Assembly: GCF_015056685.1 (NCBI RefSeq)
Contig: NZ_SVFW01000020.1
Location: 1-64,000 of the forward strand
From: Butyrivibrio sp.
Lineage (GTDB): Bacteria > Bacillota > Clostridia > Lachnospirales > Lachnospiraceae
Direction: 5' to 3'
Length of the DNA stretch: 64,000 bases
The notes under the pieces were generated by a model. That model was not told the DNA's origin. It did no database searches and worked only from the letters and a program-made list of their open reading frames with translations. Each line of letters begins with the position of its first letter. Position 1 is the first letter of the stretch. A program made the translations under genes and the position numbers. Shown piece after piece: positions 27,841-36,199 of this stretch.

Positions 27841-28134
27841 ATGAAAAATAGTGAGGGAGCAAAGACGTCTTTAGAGAAATACTTCTTTTGGGTAATAATG
27901 GGAACACTAATAGTTATAATATTAACCCTTTGTTTTATTTGTATGGTTGTTGTTATAAATGGCGTAAATGATCCCAAAAATGTAGTTGCAATAGGTGGGA
28001 TGCTTATAGAAAGCGCAGTAGCAATATGGTTTCTGCCTAAAATTATAGTAAAATATCTTTTAAATAAAAAAGAAGAAAAACACAGAATGAGGATTATTCA
28101 GTCTATGCAAGAATATAACGATCATAAAAAGTAA
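27841..28134 (+). CDS. Small membrane protein, unknown function
   Basis: 97 residues with two predicted membrane helices (about 14-40 and 50-68) and a basic C-terminal tail (KKEEKHRMRII). No family recognised. It lies between mobile debris and the phosphofructokinase promoter. The ribosome site is poor, so expression is uncertain. Confidence 0.4.
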   Translation: MKNSEGAKTSLEKYFFWVIMGTLIVIILTLCFICMVVVINGVNDPKNVVAIGGMLIESAVAIWFLPKIIVKYLLNKKEEKHRMRIIQSMQEYNDHKK

Positions 28135-28193
28135 AGCAAGACTCATAATAATAGTTTTAAAAAAGTATAGGGCTATTATCTTTTAGTGATTTT

Positions 28194-28222
28194 TTGTCAT
28201 ATTTCATTTCTTCTGCTACAAT
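28194..28222 (+). promoter_or_regulatory. Sigma-A-type promoter for the phosphofructokinase gene
   Basis: TTGTCA (28194-28199), a 17-base spacer, and TACAAT (28217-28222). The ribosome site AAGGAG follows at about 28249 and the ATG at 28265, a leader of roughly 35 bases. Good match to consensus. Confidence 0.7.
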
Positions 28223-28264
28223 AGGACTGCCAAAATTTTAAAATTGTTAAGGAGAGTCTTATTG

Positions 28265-29503
28265 ATGAACATCAAAAATGTACTTGTTGCACAGTCGGGG
28301 GGACCAACTTCTGCTATCAATGCCAGTCTTGCAGGAGTTTTGAAAGCTACTATTGATTCTGGGAACTATGACAGGTGTTATGGGGCAATAAACGGCATTT
28401 TGGGTGTTTTAGCGGAGAATTATTTAGATTTAACAGATAAAGCTCAAGAAAAATCAAATTTTATAAAACTCTTAACTCATACACCGGCCATGTATTTGGG
28501 AAGTTGCAGATATAAGCTTCCTGAATACAGGGATGATGATTCTTCATATTCTTTTATTTTTTCACAGTTTAAAAAATTTAATATTGGAGCATTTTTCTAT
28601 ATTGGTGGAAACGACAGTATGGATACTGTGTTGAAATTATCAAATTATGCCAGGGAGATTGGTTCTGATGTAAGGATAATTGGGGTTCCAAAGACGATTG
28701 ATAATGATTTATGCTGCACAGATCATACTCCGGGCTTCGGCTCTGCTGCCAAGTATATAGCAAGTTCTATTTTAGAGATTGCACATGATACTTTTATCTA
28801 TGCAGTTAAGTCAGTTACAATTGTTGAAATCATGGGACGAGACGCCGGATGGCTCACGGCGGCATCAGCGCTTGCGAGAAATGATTATTCTTCAGCGCCA
28901 CATCTGATTTATCTTCCTGAGGTGTTCTTTGATAAGGAACAGTTTTTGGCAGATGTTAGAAATGAACTTTCAAAGCGTGATAATGTTATCATTGCTGTTT
29001 CTGAGGGAATAAGGGATAAGGATGGTAATTACATTACATCTAGTAAAGCAATGGCAGATACTTTTGGACATCAACAGCTTTCAGGTGCAGGAAAGGCACT
29101 TGAATTTATAGTAAAAGAAAATATAGATGTCAAGGTTCGATCCGTTGAGGTAAATGTCCTTCAGAGATGTGCTGCTCATATGGCTAGTAAAACTGACATT
29201 GATGAGTCATTTGCCCAGGGAGAGAAGGCGGTTAGTTTAGCAGAAGATGGACAGACAGGTTGCATGGTTGTTTTAAATCGCATAAGCAACTATCCATACA
29301 CTGTTGAATACAGCTATGCACAGATAAAGGATATAGCCAATGAGGCGAAATCTGTTCCTGTTGAATGGATTACTAGAGAAGGAAATGATATAACTGCTGA
29401 CCTTATAGAGTATTTAAAACCTCTTATTCAAGGCGAAGTTGAACAGGATTACAAAAATGGCCTTCCCAAGTATTTGGGTATTTCGCATTTGAATCATTGC
29501 TGA
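28265..29503 (+). CDS. pfp: Pyrophosphate-dependent 6-phosphofructokinase
   Basis: This 412-residue PFK-superfamily enzyme interconverts fructose-6-P and fructose-1,6-bisphosphate with PPi as phosphoryl donor. It has the nucleotide-site GGPTSAINASLAG, IGGNDSMDT (Asp after GGN, where ATP enzymes have Gly), PKTIDNDL (the Lys that marks PPi use) and MGRDAGWL. ATG 28265 has AAGGAG upstream and is preferred over TTG 28244. It has its own promoter. Being a housekeeping gene, it probably marks the chromosomal edge of the polysaccharide region. PPi made by nucleotidyltransferases could feed it. Confidence 0.9.
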   Translation: MNIKNVLVAQSGGPTSAINASLAGVLKATIDSGNYDRCYGAINGILGVLAENYLDLTDKAQEKSNFIKLLTHTPAMYLGSCRYKLPEYRDDDSSYSFIFSQFKKFNIGAFFYIGGNDSMDTVLKLSNYAREIGSDVRIIGVPKTIDNDLCCTDHTPGFGSAAKYIASSILEIAHDTFIYAVKSVTIVEIMGRDAGWLTAASALARNDYSSAPHLIYLPEVFFDKEQFLADVRNELSKRDNVIIAVSEGIRDKDGNYITSSKAMADTFGHQQLSGAGKALEFIVKENIDVKVRSVEVNVLQRCAAHMASKTDIDESFAQGEKAVSLAEDGQTGCMVVLNRISNYPYTVEYSYAQIKDIANEAKSVPVEWITREGNDITADLIEYLKPLIQGEVEQDYKNGLPKYLGISHLNHC

Positions 29504-29526
29504 AACAGTGCGATATGATGTATAAT
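29497..29526 (+). promoter_or_regulatory. Possible promoter of the Wzz-like gene and downstream locus
   Basis: TTGCTG (29497-29502), spacer of 18, TATAAT (29521-29526). It overlaps the end of pfp and lies about 50 bases before the ATG at 29577, with TTTGGAGG as ribosome site. Perfect -10, weaker -35. Confidence 0.55.
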
Positions 29527-29576
29527 GTTAATTTGAATTATAATGCATTTTTTATGCAGCTATATTTGGAGGCTTT

Positions 29577-31001
29577 ATGAATTATAGAGACGAACAGGAA
29601 ATAGATTTACTTGATCTTTGCCGTCAGATTTTAAAAAAATGGAAGCTTATAATTGTTTTTGCTCTTATTGGTTTAGTTATTGGAAGCGCTGTAGGTTATG
29701 CGAAGTCTGCGAAGGTTGTTGAAGTTGAGACTGGAGAGACAGTAGTAGATGAAGCTGCTATAACTTCAAATATTGAATCTCTTAAGGCAAAGCTTTCTGA
29801 TAGGGAAGTTACAGAAGTTGAAATGGCTGTAAACTCCTACAACTATTATAAGAAACTTTACGCTAATAAAGAAAAGTATATAAATAGTTCAATCCGTATG
29901 CAGCTTGATGCAGATAAGGTACCTACACTGGTGGCATCTTATCTTATTAGTAATTACTATAAGGTTTCTTATCCTGAAATCGAGGAAGTAAATAATATAA
30001 ATAATATAGAGGCGGTTTATTGCAAGACTTTGAATGATGAGAAAGTTATTGTTAAAGTGGCTAAAGCTCTTGGCGATAGTATTGCTGAAAACTATGTTAA
30101 AGAGTTGTATAGCGTAGGACTTGAAGCTAACAGTATCTTAAACATAACTGTTACGGCTAGAAATGAAGAAGAGTGTAAAATTGTTCTTGATGTGCTGATG
30201 CAAGAACTTGAAGCTCAGATTCCAACAGCTACGAGCCTTTATGAACATAATATTGAATACCTTGATACATATTTTTTTGTAAATGTTAATACAAGTATTC
30301 TTTCAGAGCAGCAGACTCAGGTCGATGTATTAAAAAATCTCCAGAACGTCATGCTGACTGTTGGTAATTCACTCACAGCTGATCAGAAGGCTTTGTACAC
30401 GAAACTTATCGATGGCGATACAGCGGAAGAAACAGAAGTAGCTGAAGTTGAAGCTCAACCAGAAGAGACTGAAGTTGTTGAAACAGAGAAAACTGTTGTG
30501 AGGAGTTTTGATATAAAATATGCAGTGCTTGGTCTTTTGGCCGGAGCATTCATTGTAGTCTTATGGATTTGTCTTAAGTATATTTTGTCACAGACAATTA
30601 AGACAAAAGAGGATATATCAGAGCTCTTTAAGGTTTCCGTTTTAGGAATCATGAAAGACGGCGAGGATGGCGAGCTTGGTATGATAACGGCAGGTGTTGG
30701 TCTTGGAGCTCAGAAGGCTGACCTTAAAAAGCTATATGCAATAAGTACTATTGGTGATAATACAGTATCTGCTATTACAAATCAGGTAGTTGATGCAGTT
30801 AAGCAGAACTATAGTGAGCTTAGTGTTGAGTGCGGAAATTCAGTTCTTACTGATCCAGCATCGCTTGCAAGGCTTGCTGAGTCTGACGGCGTTATCATGG
30901 TTGAAAAACTAAGAACATCAAAATACAAAGACATTGCAAAAGAACTTGAGCTTGCAAAGAATTATGGCGTTAAAGTTCTGGGATGCGTTGTTGTTGAGTG
31001 A
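29577..31001 (+). CDS. Wzz/tyrosine-kinase-adaptor-like chain-length protein
   Basis: At 474 residues the topology is that of a polysaccharide co-polymerase. A short cytoplasmic start with IDLLDLCRQILKKWK leads to TM1 (about 22-42), a long extracellular helical domain with an acidic Glu/Thr-rich stretch near 282-300, and TM2 (about 313-335). A cytoplasmic tail then ends LARLAESDGVIMVEKLRTS and GVKVLGCVVVE. The tail resembles the last part of a BY-kinase fold but has no Walker A. It probably controls chain length with Wzy enzymes; no separate BY-kinase gene is in the window. Confidence 0.75.
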   Translation: MNYRDEQEIDLLDLCRQILKKWKLIIVFALIGLVIGSAVGYAKSAKVVEVETGETVVDEAAITSNIESLKAKLSDREVTEVEMAVNSYNYYKKLYANKEKYINSSIRMQLDADKVPTLVASYLISNYYKVSYPEIEEVNNINNIEAVYCKTLNDEKVIVKVAKALGDSIAENYVKELYSVGLEANSILNITVTARNEEECKIVLDVLMQELEAQIPTATSLYEHNIEYLDTYFFVNVNTSILSEQQTQVDVLKNLQNVMLTVGNSLTADQKALYTKLIDGDTAEETEVAEVEAQPEETEVVETEKTVVRSFDIKYAVLGLLAGAFIVVLWICLKYILSQTIKTKEDISELFKVSVLGIMKDGEDGELGMITAGVGLGAQKADLKKLYAISTIGDNTVSAITNQVVDAVKQNYSELSVECGNSVLTDPASLARLAESDGVIMVEKLRTSKYKDIAKELELAKNYGVKVLGCVVVE

Positions 31002-31051
31002 TATATAACGTGATTTTTCTTTTAATATATTTTTTTCTAGGAGGCTTATAA

Positions 31052-32047
31052 ATGCTTACAAATAAGACCATTTTGGTCACAGGAGGGACAGGTTCATTTG
31101 GAAATACATTCGTACCTATGACTCTTGCGAAATACAATCCTAAAAAGATTATCATCTATTCTCGTGATGAGATGAAACAGTGGAACATGGCTAAAAAGTT
31201 TCAGGGAGATAAAAGAGTAAGGTTCTTTATCGGTGATGTAAGGGATAAGGACAGACTTTATAGAGCTCTAAATGGTGTCGATTACGTTGTACATGCTGCT
31301 GCTACAAAGATTGTTCCGACAGCGGAGTACAATCCTTTTGAATGTATTAAGACTAATGTGAATGGCGCAATGAACCTTATTGATGCATGCATTGATACAG
31401 GCGTGAAGAGACTGGTTGCCCTTTCAACTGATAAGGCAAGTTCACCAGTTAATCTTTATGGCGCAACCAAGCTTTGTTCAGATAAGCTTTTTATTGCAGG
31501 TAATTCATACACTGGTGGTAAGACCAAGTTTGCAGTAGTGCGCTATGGAAATGTTATGGGATCTCGTGGGTCAGTTATTCCATATTTCATGGAAACTGCA
31601 CAGTCGGGAAAGCTTACTATTACTGATAAGCGTATGACAAGGTTCATGATTTCTCTTGAGCAAGGAGTTGAACTAGTATGGCATGCTTTTGATGACATGG
31701 AAGGTGGAGAAATTTATGTTAAAAAGATTCCGTCTATGAATATCTGTGACATTGCTGCTGCGGTTGATGAAAATGCTGAACAGGTTGAAATCGGTATCAG
31801 ACCAGGCGAGAAGCTTCATGAGCAGATGATTGGTGTCGAGGATTCTCATTTTACATATGAATATCCTGAGCATTATAAAATTTTGCCGCAGATTTGTGAA
31901 TGGGGAAACTTTGAAGACATGATTAAAGGCGGAGTAAAAGTTCCGGAAGGATTCAGCTACACATCAGATAATAATAAAGAGTGGATGACTATTCCACAGC
32001 TTCAGCAGTGGATAGAACAAAACAGACACAAAATTGGTAGTATTTAA
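31052..32047 (+). CDS. UDP-GlcNAc 4,6-dehydratase (PseB/FlaA1-like)
   Basis: This 331-residue extended SDR enzyme has LVTGGTGSFGNTFV (NAD site, residues 8-21), HAAATKIVP, STDKASSPVNLYGATKL with the Tyr and Lys of the active site near 136-140, and the C-terminal GIRPGEKLHE. It makes UDP-4-keto-6-deoxy-HexNAc, the precursor of FucNAc/QuiNAc-type sugars. AGGAGG before the ATG. No PseC-type aminotransferase is obvious; the aminotransferase at 39282 groups better with a 3-amino pathway. Whether it inverts C5 cannot be judged here. Confidence 0.85.
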   Translation: MLTNKTILVTGGTGSFGNTFVPMTLAKYNPKKIIIYSRDEMKQWNMAKKFQGDKRVRFFIGDVRDKDRLYRALNGVDYVVHAAATKIVPTAEYNPFECIKTNVNGAMNLIDACIDTGVKRLVALSTDKASSPVNLYGATKLCSDKLFIAGNSYTGGKTKFAVVRYGNVMGSRGSVIPYFMETAQSGKLTITDKRMTRFMISLEQGVELVWHAFDDMEGGEIYVKKIPSMNICDIAAAVDENAEQVEIGIRPGEKLHEQMIGVEDSHFTYEYPEHYKILPQICEWGNFEDMIKGGVKVPEGFSYTSDNNKEWMTIPQLQQWIEQNRHKIGSI

Positions 32048-32079
32048 AAGCCAGTAGATAATATTGAAAAGAGATTAAC

Positions 32080-33567
32080 ATGGGAGATTACCGCAGGAGA
32101 ACTCCTGGAAAATATCAAAATAGTATAATATACAAAAAAACTTTTGTGATAGATGAACTGTCTATTATTTTAGCGTTTATATCTGCAGTGACAATCAGAT
32201 ATAGAGCAATTATAAACTGGGTTGACTATAGTCTTGGCGTGTATTTATCAATGATAATTACAGTGTTTTTGTTCGAGATAATAGTCTATTTCAGTTATGA
32301 TGCAAAAAGGCAGCCGATTGTTGTGCTTGATCCTATAGACAATCTTGTGAAGCTAGTTAAGAGTAGAGCGTTGCTTATTGGATTATCGGTTGCTTATCTT
32401 TTTGCTACTCAAAAGTCAGTGCTTGCATCCAGAAAGGTCGTGATTTATTTCATGGCCTTAAGTGTCGTTTACGGGTATGCTTTGAGAATGCTTTATAGAA
32501 GACACTATATACAAAAGTGGGGAGTTCCTGGCGAAGTAAATGCTTATATATTAAATAGTCCTAATATAAATGCCGAAGATGTATTACGAAATTATGAAAG
32601 TGGAGACTACGACTGTGTTGTTATAGATGTTTCTGCCTTTTCTAGTAATATTACCTGCGAGAAAGGTAGTGATATTTCTAAGATTGATACTCTCACAAAA
32701 TCTTTGGAAGAACATAAAGTACGAACATATCTTACCATGGATAGTGCTGGCTATACGGTTAGACCAGGTATAGTTATTGATGTTGCAGGATATGCTACTG
32801 TTCCGGCATATGTAAGAGATGATAAATTTGATATTTTTGGAATCCACTATTCTATAGCAAGAGTTGAAGAGGCAGTTCTTCATGTTATCAATCATCTGAG
32901 CGAACTTAGAGGGAAATACATATGCTTTTCAAATGTTCACACTACGGTGATGGCAAAAAACAGCAAAGAATATGCAGATATATTAAATGGCGCAGCATTT
33001 CTTTTTCCTGATGGGTCGCCGATTGCTAATAGAGAGAAAAATGATGGCTATATTGGAGCGGAAAGAGTAGCTGGCCCTGATTTTATGAAAAATATGTTCA
33101 GAGATACTCAAGATGGAAAGCTGTCACATTATTTTTATGGGTCAACAGAAGAAACATTATCAAAACTCAGAAGTAATCTTGAAAGTGAGTATCCTGGGCT
33201 TAACATTAAAGGAATGTATTCACCTCCATTCAGAGCTCTCTCTCCTGAAGAGGATGAAGCAGATATTAAACGAATAAACGATTCTGGGGCAGACATTGTA
33301 TGGATTGGCCTCGGTGCTCCAAAACAGGAGAAGTGGATGAAAGCTCATGAGGGCAAAATTAATGCAGTTATGATGGGAGTCGGTGCGGGATTTGATTTTC
33401 ATGCTGGAACAGCAAAAAGAGCGCCGCTGTGGGTTCAAAGGATAGGCCTTGAGTGGCTATTTAGATTATTTACTGATCCGAAGAGACTATTTAAACGTTA
33501 TTTTGCGACAAATATTGAGTTTATATGGAGTTCTTTTTGGGATAAGTTGAAGATAAGAAACAAGTAA
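32080..33567 (+). CDS. Fusion: polyprenyl-transferase-type membrane module + GT26 (WecG/TagA)
   Basis: Residues about 20-145 form four membrane helices as in the N-terminal half of WbaP-like sugar-phosphate transferases. Residues about 150-265 look like the soluble Rossmann-like linker of that family (VNAYILNSPN, YDCVVIDVS). The C-terminal 230 residues are a complete GT26 domain: FPDGSPIANR, GAERVAGPDF, IVWIGLGAPKQEKW, GVGAGFDFHAGTAKRAP, GLEWLFRLFTDPKRL. GT26 enzymes add the second sugar to Und-PP-sugar. Most are small peripheral proteins, so this tether is unusual. The initiating transferase is the next gene, 17 bases on. Confidence 0.85.
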   Translation: MGDYRRRTPGKYQNSIIYKKTFVIDELSIILAFISAVTIRYRAIINWVDYSLGVYLSMIITVFLFEIIVYFSYDAKRQPIVVLDPIDNLVKLVKSRALLIGLSVAYLFATQKSVLASRKVVIYFMALSVVYGYALRMLYRRHYIQKWGVPGEVNAYILNSPNINAEDVLRNYESGDYDCVVIDVSAFSSNITCEKGSDISKIDTLTKSLEEHKVRTYLTMDSAGYTVRPGIVIDVAGYATVPAYVRDDKFDIFGIHYSIARVEEAVLHVINHLSELRGKYICFSNVHTTVMAKNSKEYADILNGAAFLFPDGSPIANREKNDGYIGAERVAGPDFMKNMFRDTQDGKLSHYFYGSTEETLSKLRSNLESEYPGLNIKGMYSPPFRALSPEEDEADIKRINDSGADIVWIGLGAPKQEKWMKAHEGKINAVMMGVGAGFDFHAGTAKRAPLWVQRIGLEWLFRLFTDPKRLFKRYFATNIEFIWSSFWDKLKIRNK

Positions 33568-33584
33568 GAGGTAGTGGGGAGTGC

Positions 33585-35075
33585 ATGAATACAAAGTATA
33601 AAACTTTACAGACATACCTTTTGTGGATAATAGATATGGCATGCATTGTGGTCAGCTATGTAATTGCAAGCTATATGAGATACAATTTAAAAGAGGATTA
33701 TGGTGATAAGACGCTACACTATCTCGTATACGTTTTGCTTATGCTAGTGGGGACAGTATATACTTTTTTAGCTAATTGGGACAGGAATTTTATAGTTAGA
33801 AGTATTTTCTATGAGCTTGTGAGTGTAATTAAGTTTGATGCATTTTCTGCAATAATTGCACTTGTAATAACTTTCTTTTTACGTTGGAATCTGATTTTAT
33901 CTAGAATTGTAATTTTTAATTTTATCTGGATTTTTGTACTGTTGGATTTTGTAATCAGGTGTATTTTTAAAGAGATTTATAAGAAGCATATATCTTCAGA
34001 AAACAACATAGTAAGAGTTGTTGTGGTCGCTGAAAAACCACTTGTAGAGCAGACAGTTATTAACCTCATGAACAGAAGGGATTCTGTTGGATACAAGGTT
34101 GTTAGGGCATATGCCGTTGATCCTAGTGTTAAGACTAGTGATGATTTGAAAGATTCTTCAGTTGATAATGGCAGGTTTGATGCGCGTGCACAGAGTAATG
34201 ATGAGAATCCTTGGTATATTGGTGATGTACATGTGCATGAAGGAATTCATAATCTTACAGAAAGGCTTCTAACGGATCCTTTTGATGAGGTGTTTATCAA
34301 TACTCCTAATATTCCTCAGAATAGTATGGAAAATATCATTCTTGGATTTGAGGAGATGGGCATCACAACCCATTATAATCTTGAACTTCCGGGAATCAGC
34401 AAGGCACATACGCAGTTTGATGATTATCTTGGATATTCTGTTATAACTTATTGCATGAATCGCAGCAGTTATAAAAGGCTTTCCATTAAGAGGCTCATGG
34501 ACATAATTGGGGGATTTGTGGGATTAGTTCTGACAGGAATCATTACTATTTTCCTTGCTCCTGCTATTAAGCTTGATTCTCCGGGACCTGTTTTCTTTTC
34601 CCAGACTCGTATCGGTAAGAACGGACGTAGATTTAAGATTTATAAGTTTAGATCCATGTACGTTGATGCTGAAGAGAGACTAAAAGATCTTCAGGATCAG
34701 AATGAGATGAGCGGGCTCATGTTTAAGATGGAAAATGATCCACGAATTACTAAGGTTGGAGCATTTATCAGGAAGACCAGTCTTGATGAGTTTCCACAGT
34801 TTTTAAATGTTCTTAAGGGCGACATGTCTTTGGTTGGAACAAGACCACCGACAGAGTCAGAATTTGAGCAGTACAATGAGCACTACAGAAGGCGTCTGTC
34901 CATGACCCCAGGGTTAACAGGACTTTGGCAGATCAGTGGCAGAAGTGACATTCAGGACTTCGATGAAGTAGTAAAGCTTGATCTTCAGTATATTGATAAC
35001 TGGAGTCTTACTGAGGATATCAGAATCTTGCTCAAGACTGTTTATGTTGTGCTTTTTGGTAAGGGTGCTAAGTGA
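33585..35075 (+). CDS. Undecaprenyl-phosphate sugar-1-phosphate transferase (PHPT, initiating)
   Basis: This 496-residue protein has four N-terminal membrane helices, a linker (about 145-300), then the Bac_transf catalytic domain: SIKRLMDIIGGFVGLVL, DSPGPVFFSQTRIGKNGR, YKFRSMYVDAE, KTSLDEFPQFLNVLKGDMS, LVGTRPPT, PGLTGLWQISGRS and LDLQYIDNWS. It starts repeat-unit assembly by moving sugar-1-P (often Glc, Gal or an amino sugar) to undecaprenyl phosphate. It is the only enzyme of this kind in the window and so may serve both cassettes. Confidence 0.92.
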   Translation: MNTKYKTLQTYLLWIIDMACIVVSYVIASYMRYNLKEDYGDKTLHYLVYVLLMLVGTVYTFLANWDRNFIVRSIFYELVSVIKFDAFSAIIALVITFFLRWNLILSRIVIFNFIWIFVLLDFVIRCIFKEIYKKHISSENNIVRVVVVAEKPLVEQTVINLMNRRDSVGYKVVRAYAVDPSVKTSDDLKDSSVDNGRFDARAQSNDENPWYIGDVHVHEGIHNLTERLLTDPFDEVFINTPNIPQNSMENIILGFEEMGITTHYNLELPGISKAHTQFDDYLGYSVITYCMNRSSYKRLSIKRLMDIIGGFVGLVLTGIITIFLAPAIKLDSPGPVFFSQTRIGKNGRRFKIYKFRSMYVDAEERLKDLQDQNEMSGLMFKMENDPRITKVGAFIRKTSLDEFPQFLNVLKGDMSLVGTRPPTESEFEQYNEHYRRRLSMTPGLTGLWQISGRSDIQDFDEVVKLDLQYIDNWSLTEDIRILLKTVYVVLFGKGAK

Positions 35076-35091
35076 TTGGAGATATTTAAAA

Positions 35092-36165
35092 GTGTTAGAG
35101 AAAAACATTGATTTAAATGGAAAACGAATATTGGTAACAGGTGCAGCTGGATTTATTGGCGCTAACCTATGTAAGGAACTATTTAGGTCATATGAGAATA
35201 TTCATATTTACGGAATTGATAATATGAATGATTACTATGATCCAAAGATTAAGAACGACAGATTGCGTGAGATTTATGATTTAAGTGGAAATTTTGATTT
35301 TGCCCGCGGAAGCATTGTAGACAAGGAACTTGTGAGTGCTGTATTTAAAGAGTTTAAGCCGGAAGTTGTTGTGAATCTCGCAGCTCAGGCAGGAGTTCGT
35401 TATTCAATAGAGAATCCTGATGCATATATTGAGTCTAATATTATTGGTTTTTACAATATCCTTGAGGCATGCAGACATTCATATGATGCTGAAAGTGTGG
35501 ATGATAATTACACAGGTGTTCAGCATTTAGTTTATGCATCAAGTTCGAGCGTATATGGTTCTAACAAAAAGATACCTTACAGCGTTGAGGATAAGGTTGA
35601 TAATCCGGTTTCCTTATATGCTGCAACCAAGAAGTCCAATGAGTTGTTGGCTCATTCATATTCTAAGCTCTATGGAATACCTTCAACAGGACTTCGTTTC
35701 TTTACTGTTTATGGTCCTGCAGGGCGTCCGGATATGGCATATTTTGGATTTACTAATAAACTTGTTAATGGTGACAAGATTAAGATATTCAATTACGGTA
35801 ACTGTAAGCGTGACTTCACTTATGTTGACGATATAGTTAAGGGCGTTGTAAATGTTATGCAGGTTGCTCCTTTAGAAAATGAGAATGGAGTAAAATACAA
35901 GGTTTACAATATTGGAAACAATGATCCTGTAAATCTTCTTGATTTTGTTGATATTCTTCAGCAGGAGCTGATCAGTGCAGGTGTACTTCCTGAGGACTAT
36001 GATTTTGAGTCTCACAAAGAGCTTGTTCCTATGCAGCCAGGTGATGTTGAGATTACTTACGCTGATGTATCAGCATTGCAGGAAGATTTTGGTTTTAAAC
36101 CTTCAACACCACTTCGCGACGGACTTAGGTCTTTTGCAAAGTGGTATAAGGGGTATTATTGTTGA
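35092..36165 (+). CDS. UDP-glucuronate 4-epimerase-like NAD-dependent epimerase
   Basis: This 357-residue extended SDR shows RILVTGAAGFIGANLCKEL, YGIDNMNDYYDPKIKNDRL (typical of UDP-GlcA epimerases), YASSSSVYG, SLYAATKKSNE (Tyr-x3-Lys) and RFFTVYGPAGRPDMA. It would supply UDP-GalA. Start GTG 35092 is chosen since GGAG lies 10 bases upstream and homology starts there; an upstream frame inside the previous gene is accidental. The UDP-glucose dehydrogenase that would feed it is not in the window. Confidence 0.85.
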   Translation: MLEKNIDLNGKRILVTGAAGFIGANLCKELFRSYENIHIYGIDNMNDYYDPKIKNDRLREIYDLSGNFDFARGSIVDKELVSAVFKEFKPEVVVNLAAQAGVRYSIENPDAYIESNIIGFYNILEACRHSYDAESVDDNYTGVQHLVYASSSSVYGSNKKIPYSVEDKVDNPVSLYAATKKSNELLAHSYSKLYGIPSTGLRFFTVYGPAGRPDMAYFGFTNKLVNGDKIKIFNYGNCKRDFTYVDDIVKGVVNVMQVAPLENENGVKYKVYNIGNNDPVNLLDFVDILQQELISAGVLPEDYDFESHKELVPMQPGDVEITYADVSALQEDFGFKPSTPLRDGLRSFAKWYKGYYC

Positions 36166-36199
36166 TGGTTAAATAATATAGTGTTGCAGAAAAAGGACA

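Noticed and set aside
28144..28180. ATAATAG/CTATTAT inverted repeat before the pfp promoter
   Set aside because: AT-only stem of seven pairs with a long loop; too weak for a terminator call.
34978..35091. N-terminal extension of the UDP-glucuronate epimerase
   Set aside because: It lies inside the previous gene and is unlike the family start; GTG 35092 with GGAG is better.
35534..36172. Plus-strand open frames within the epimerase gene
   Set aside because: Out-of-frame shadows of a clear epimerase reading frame.
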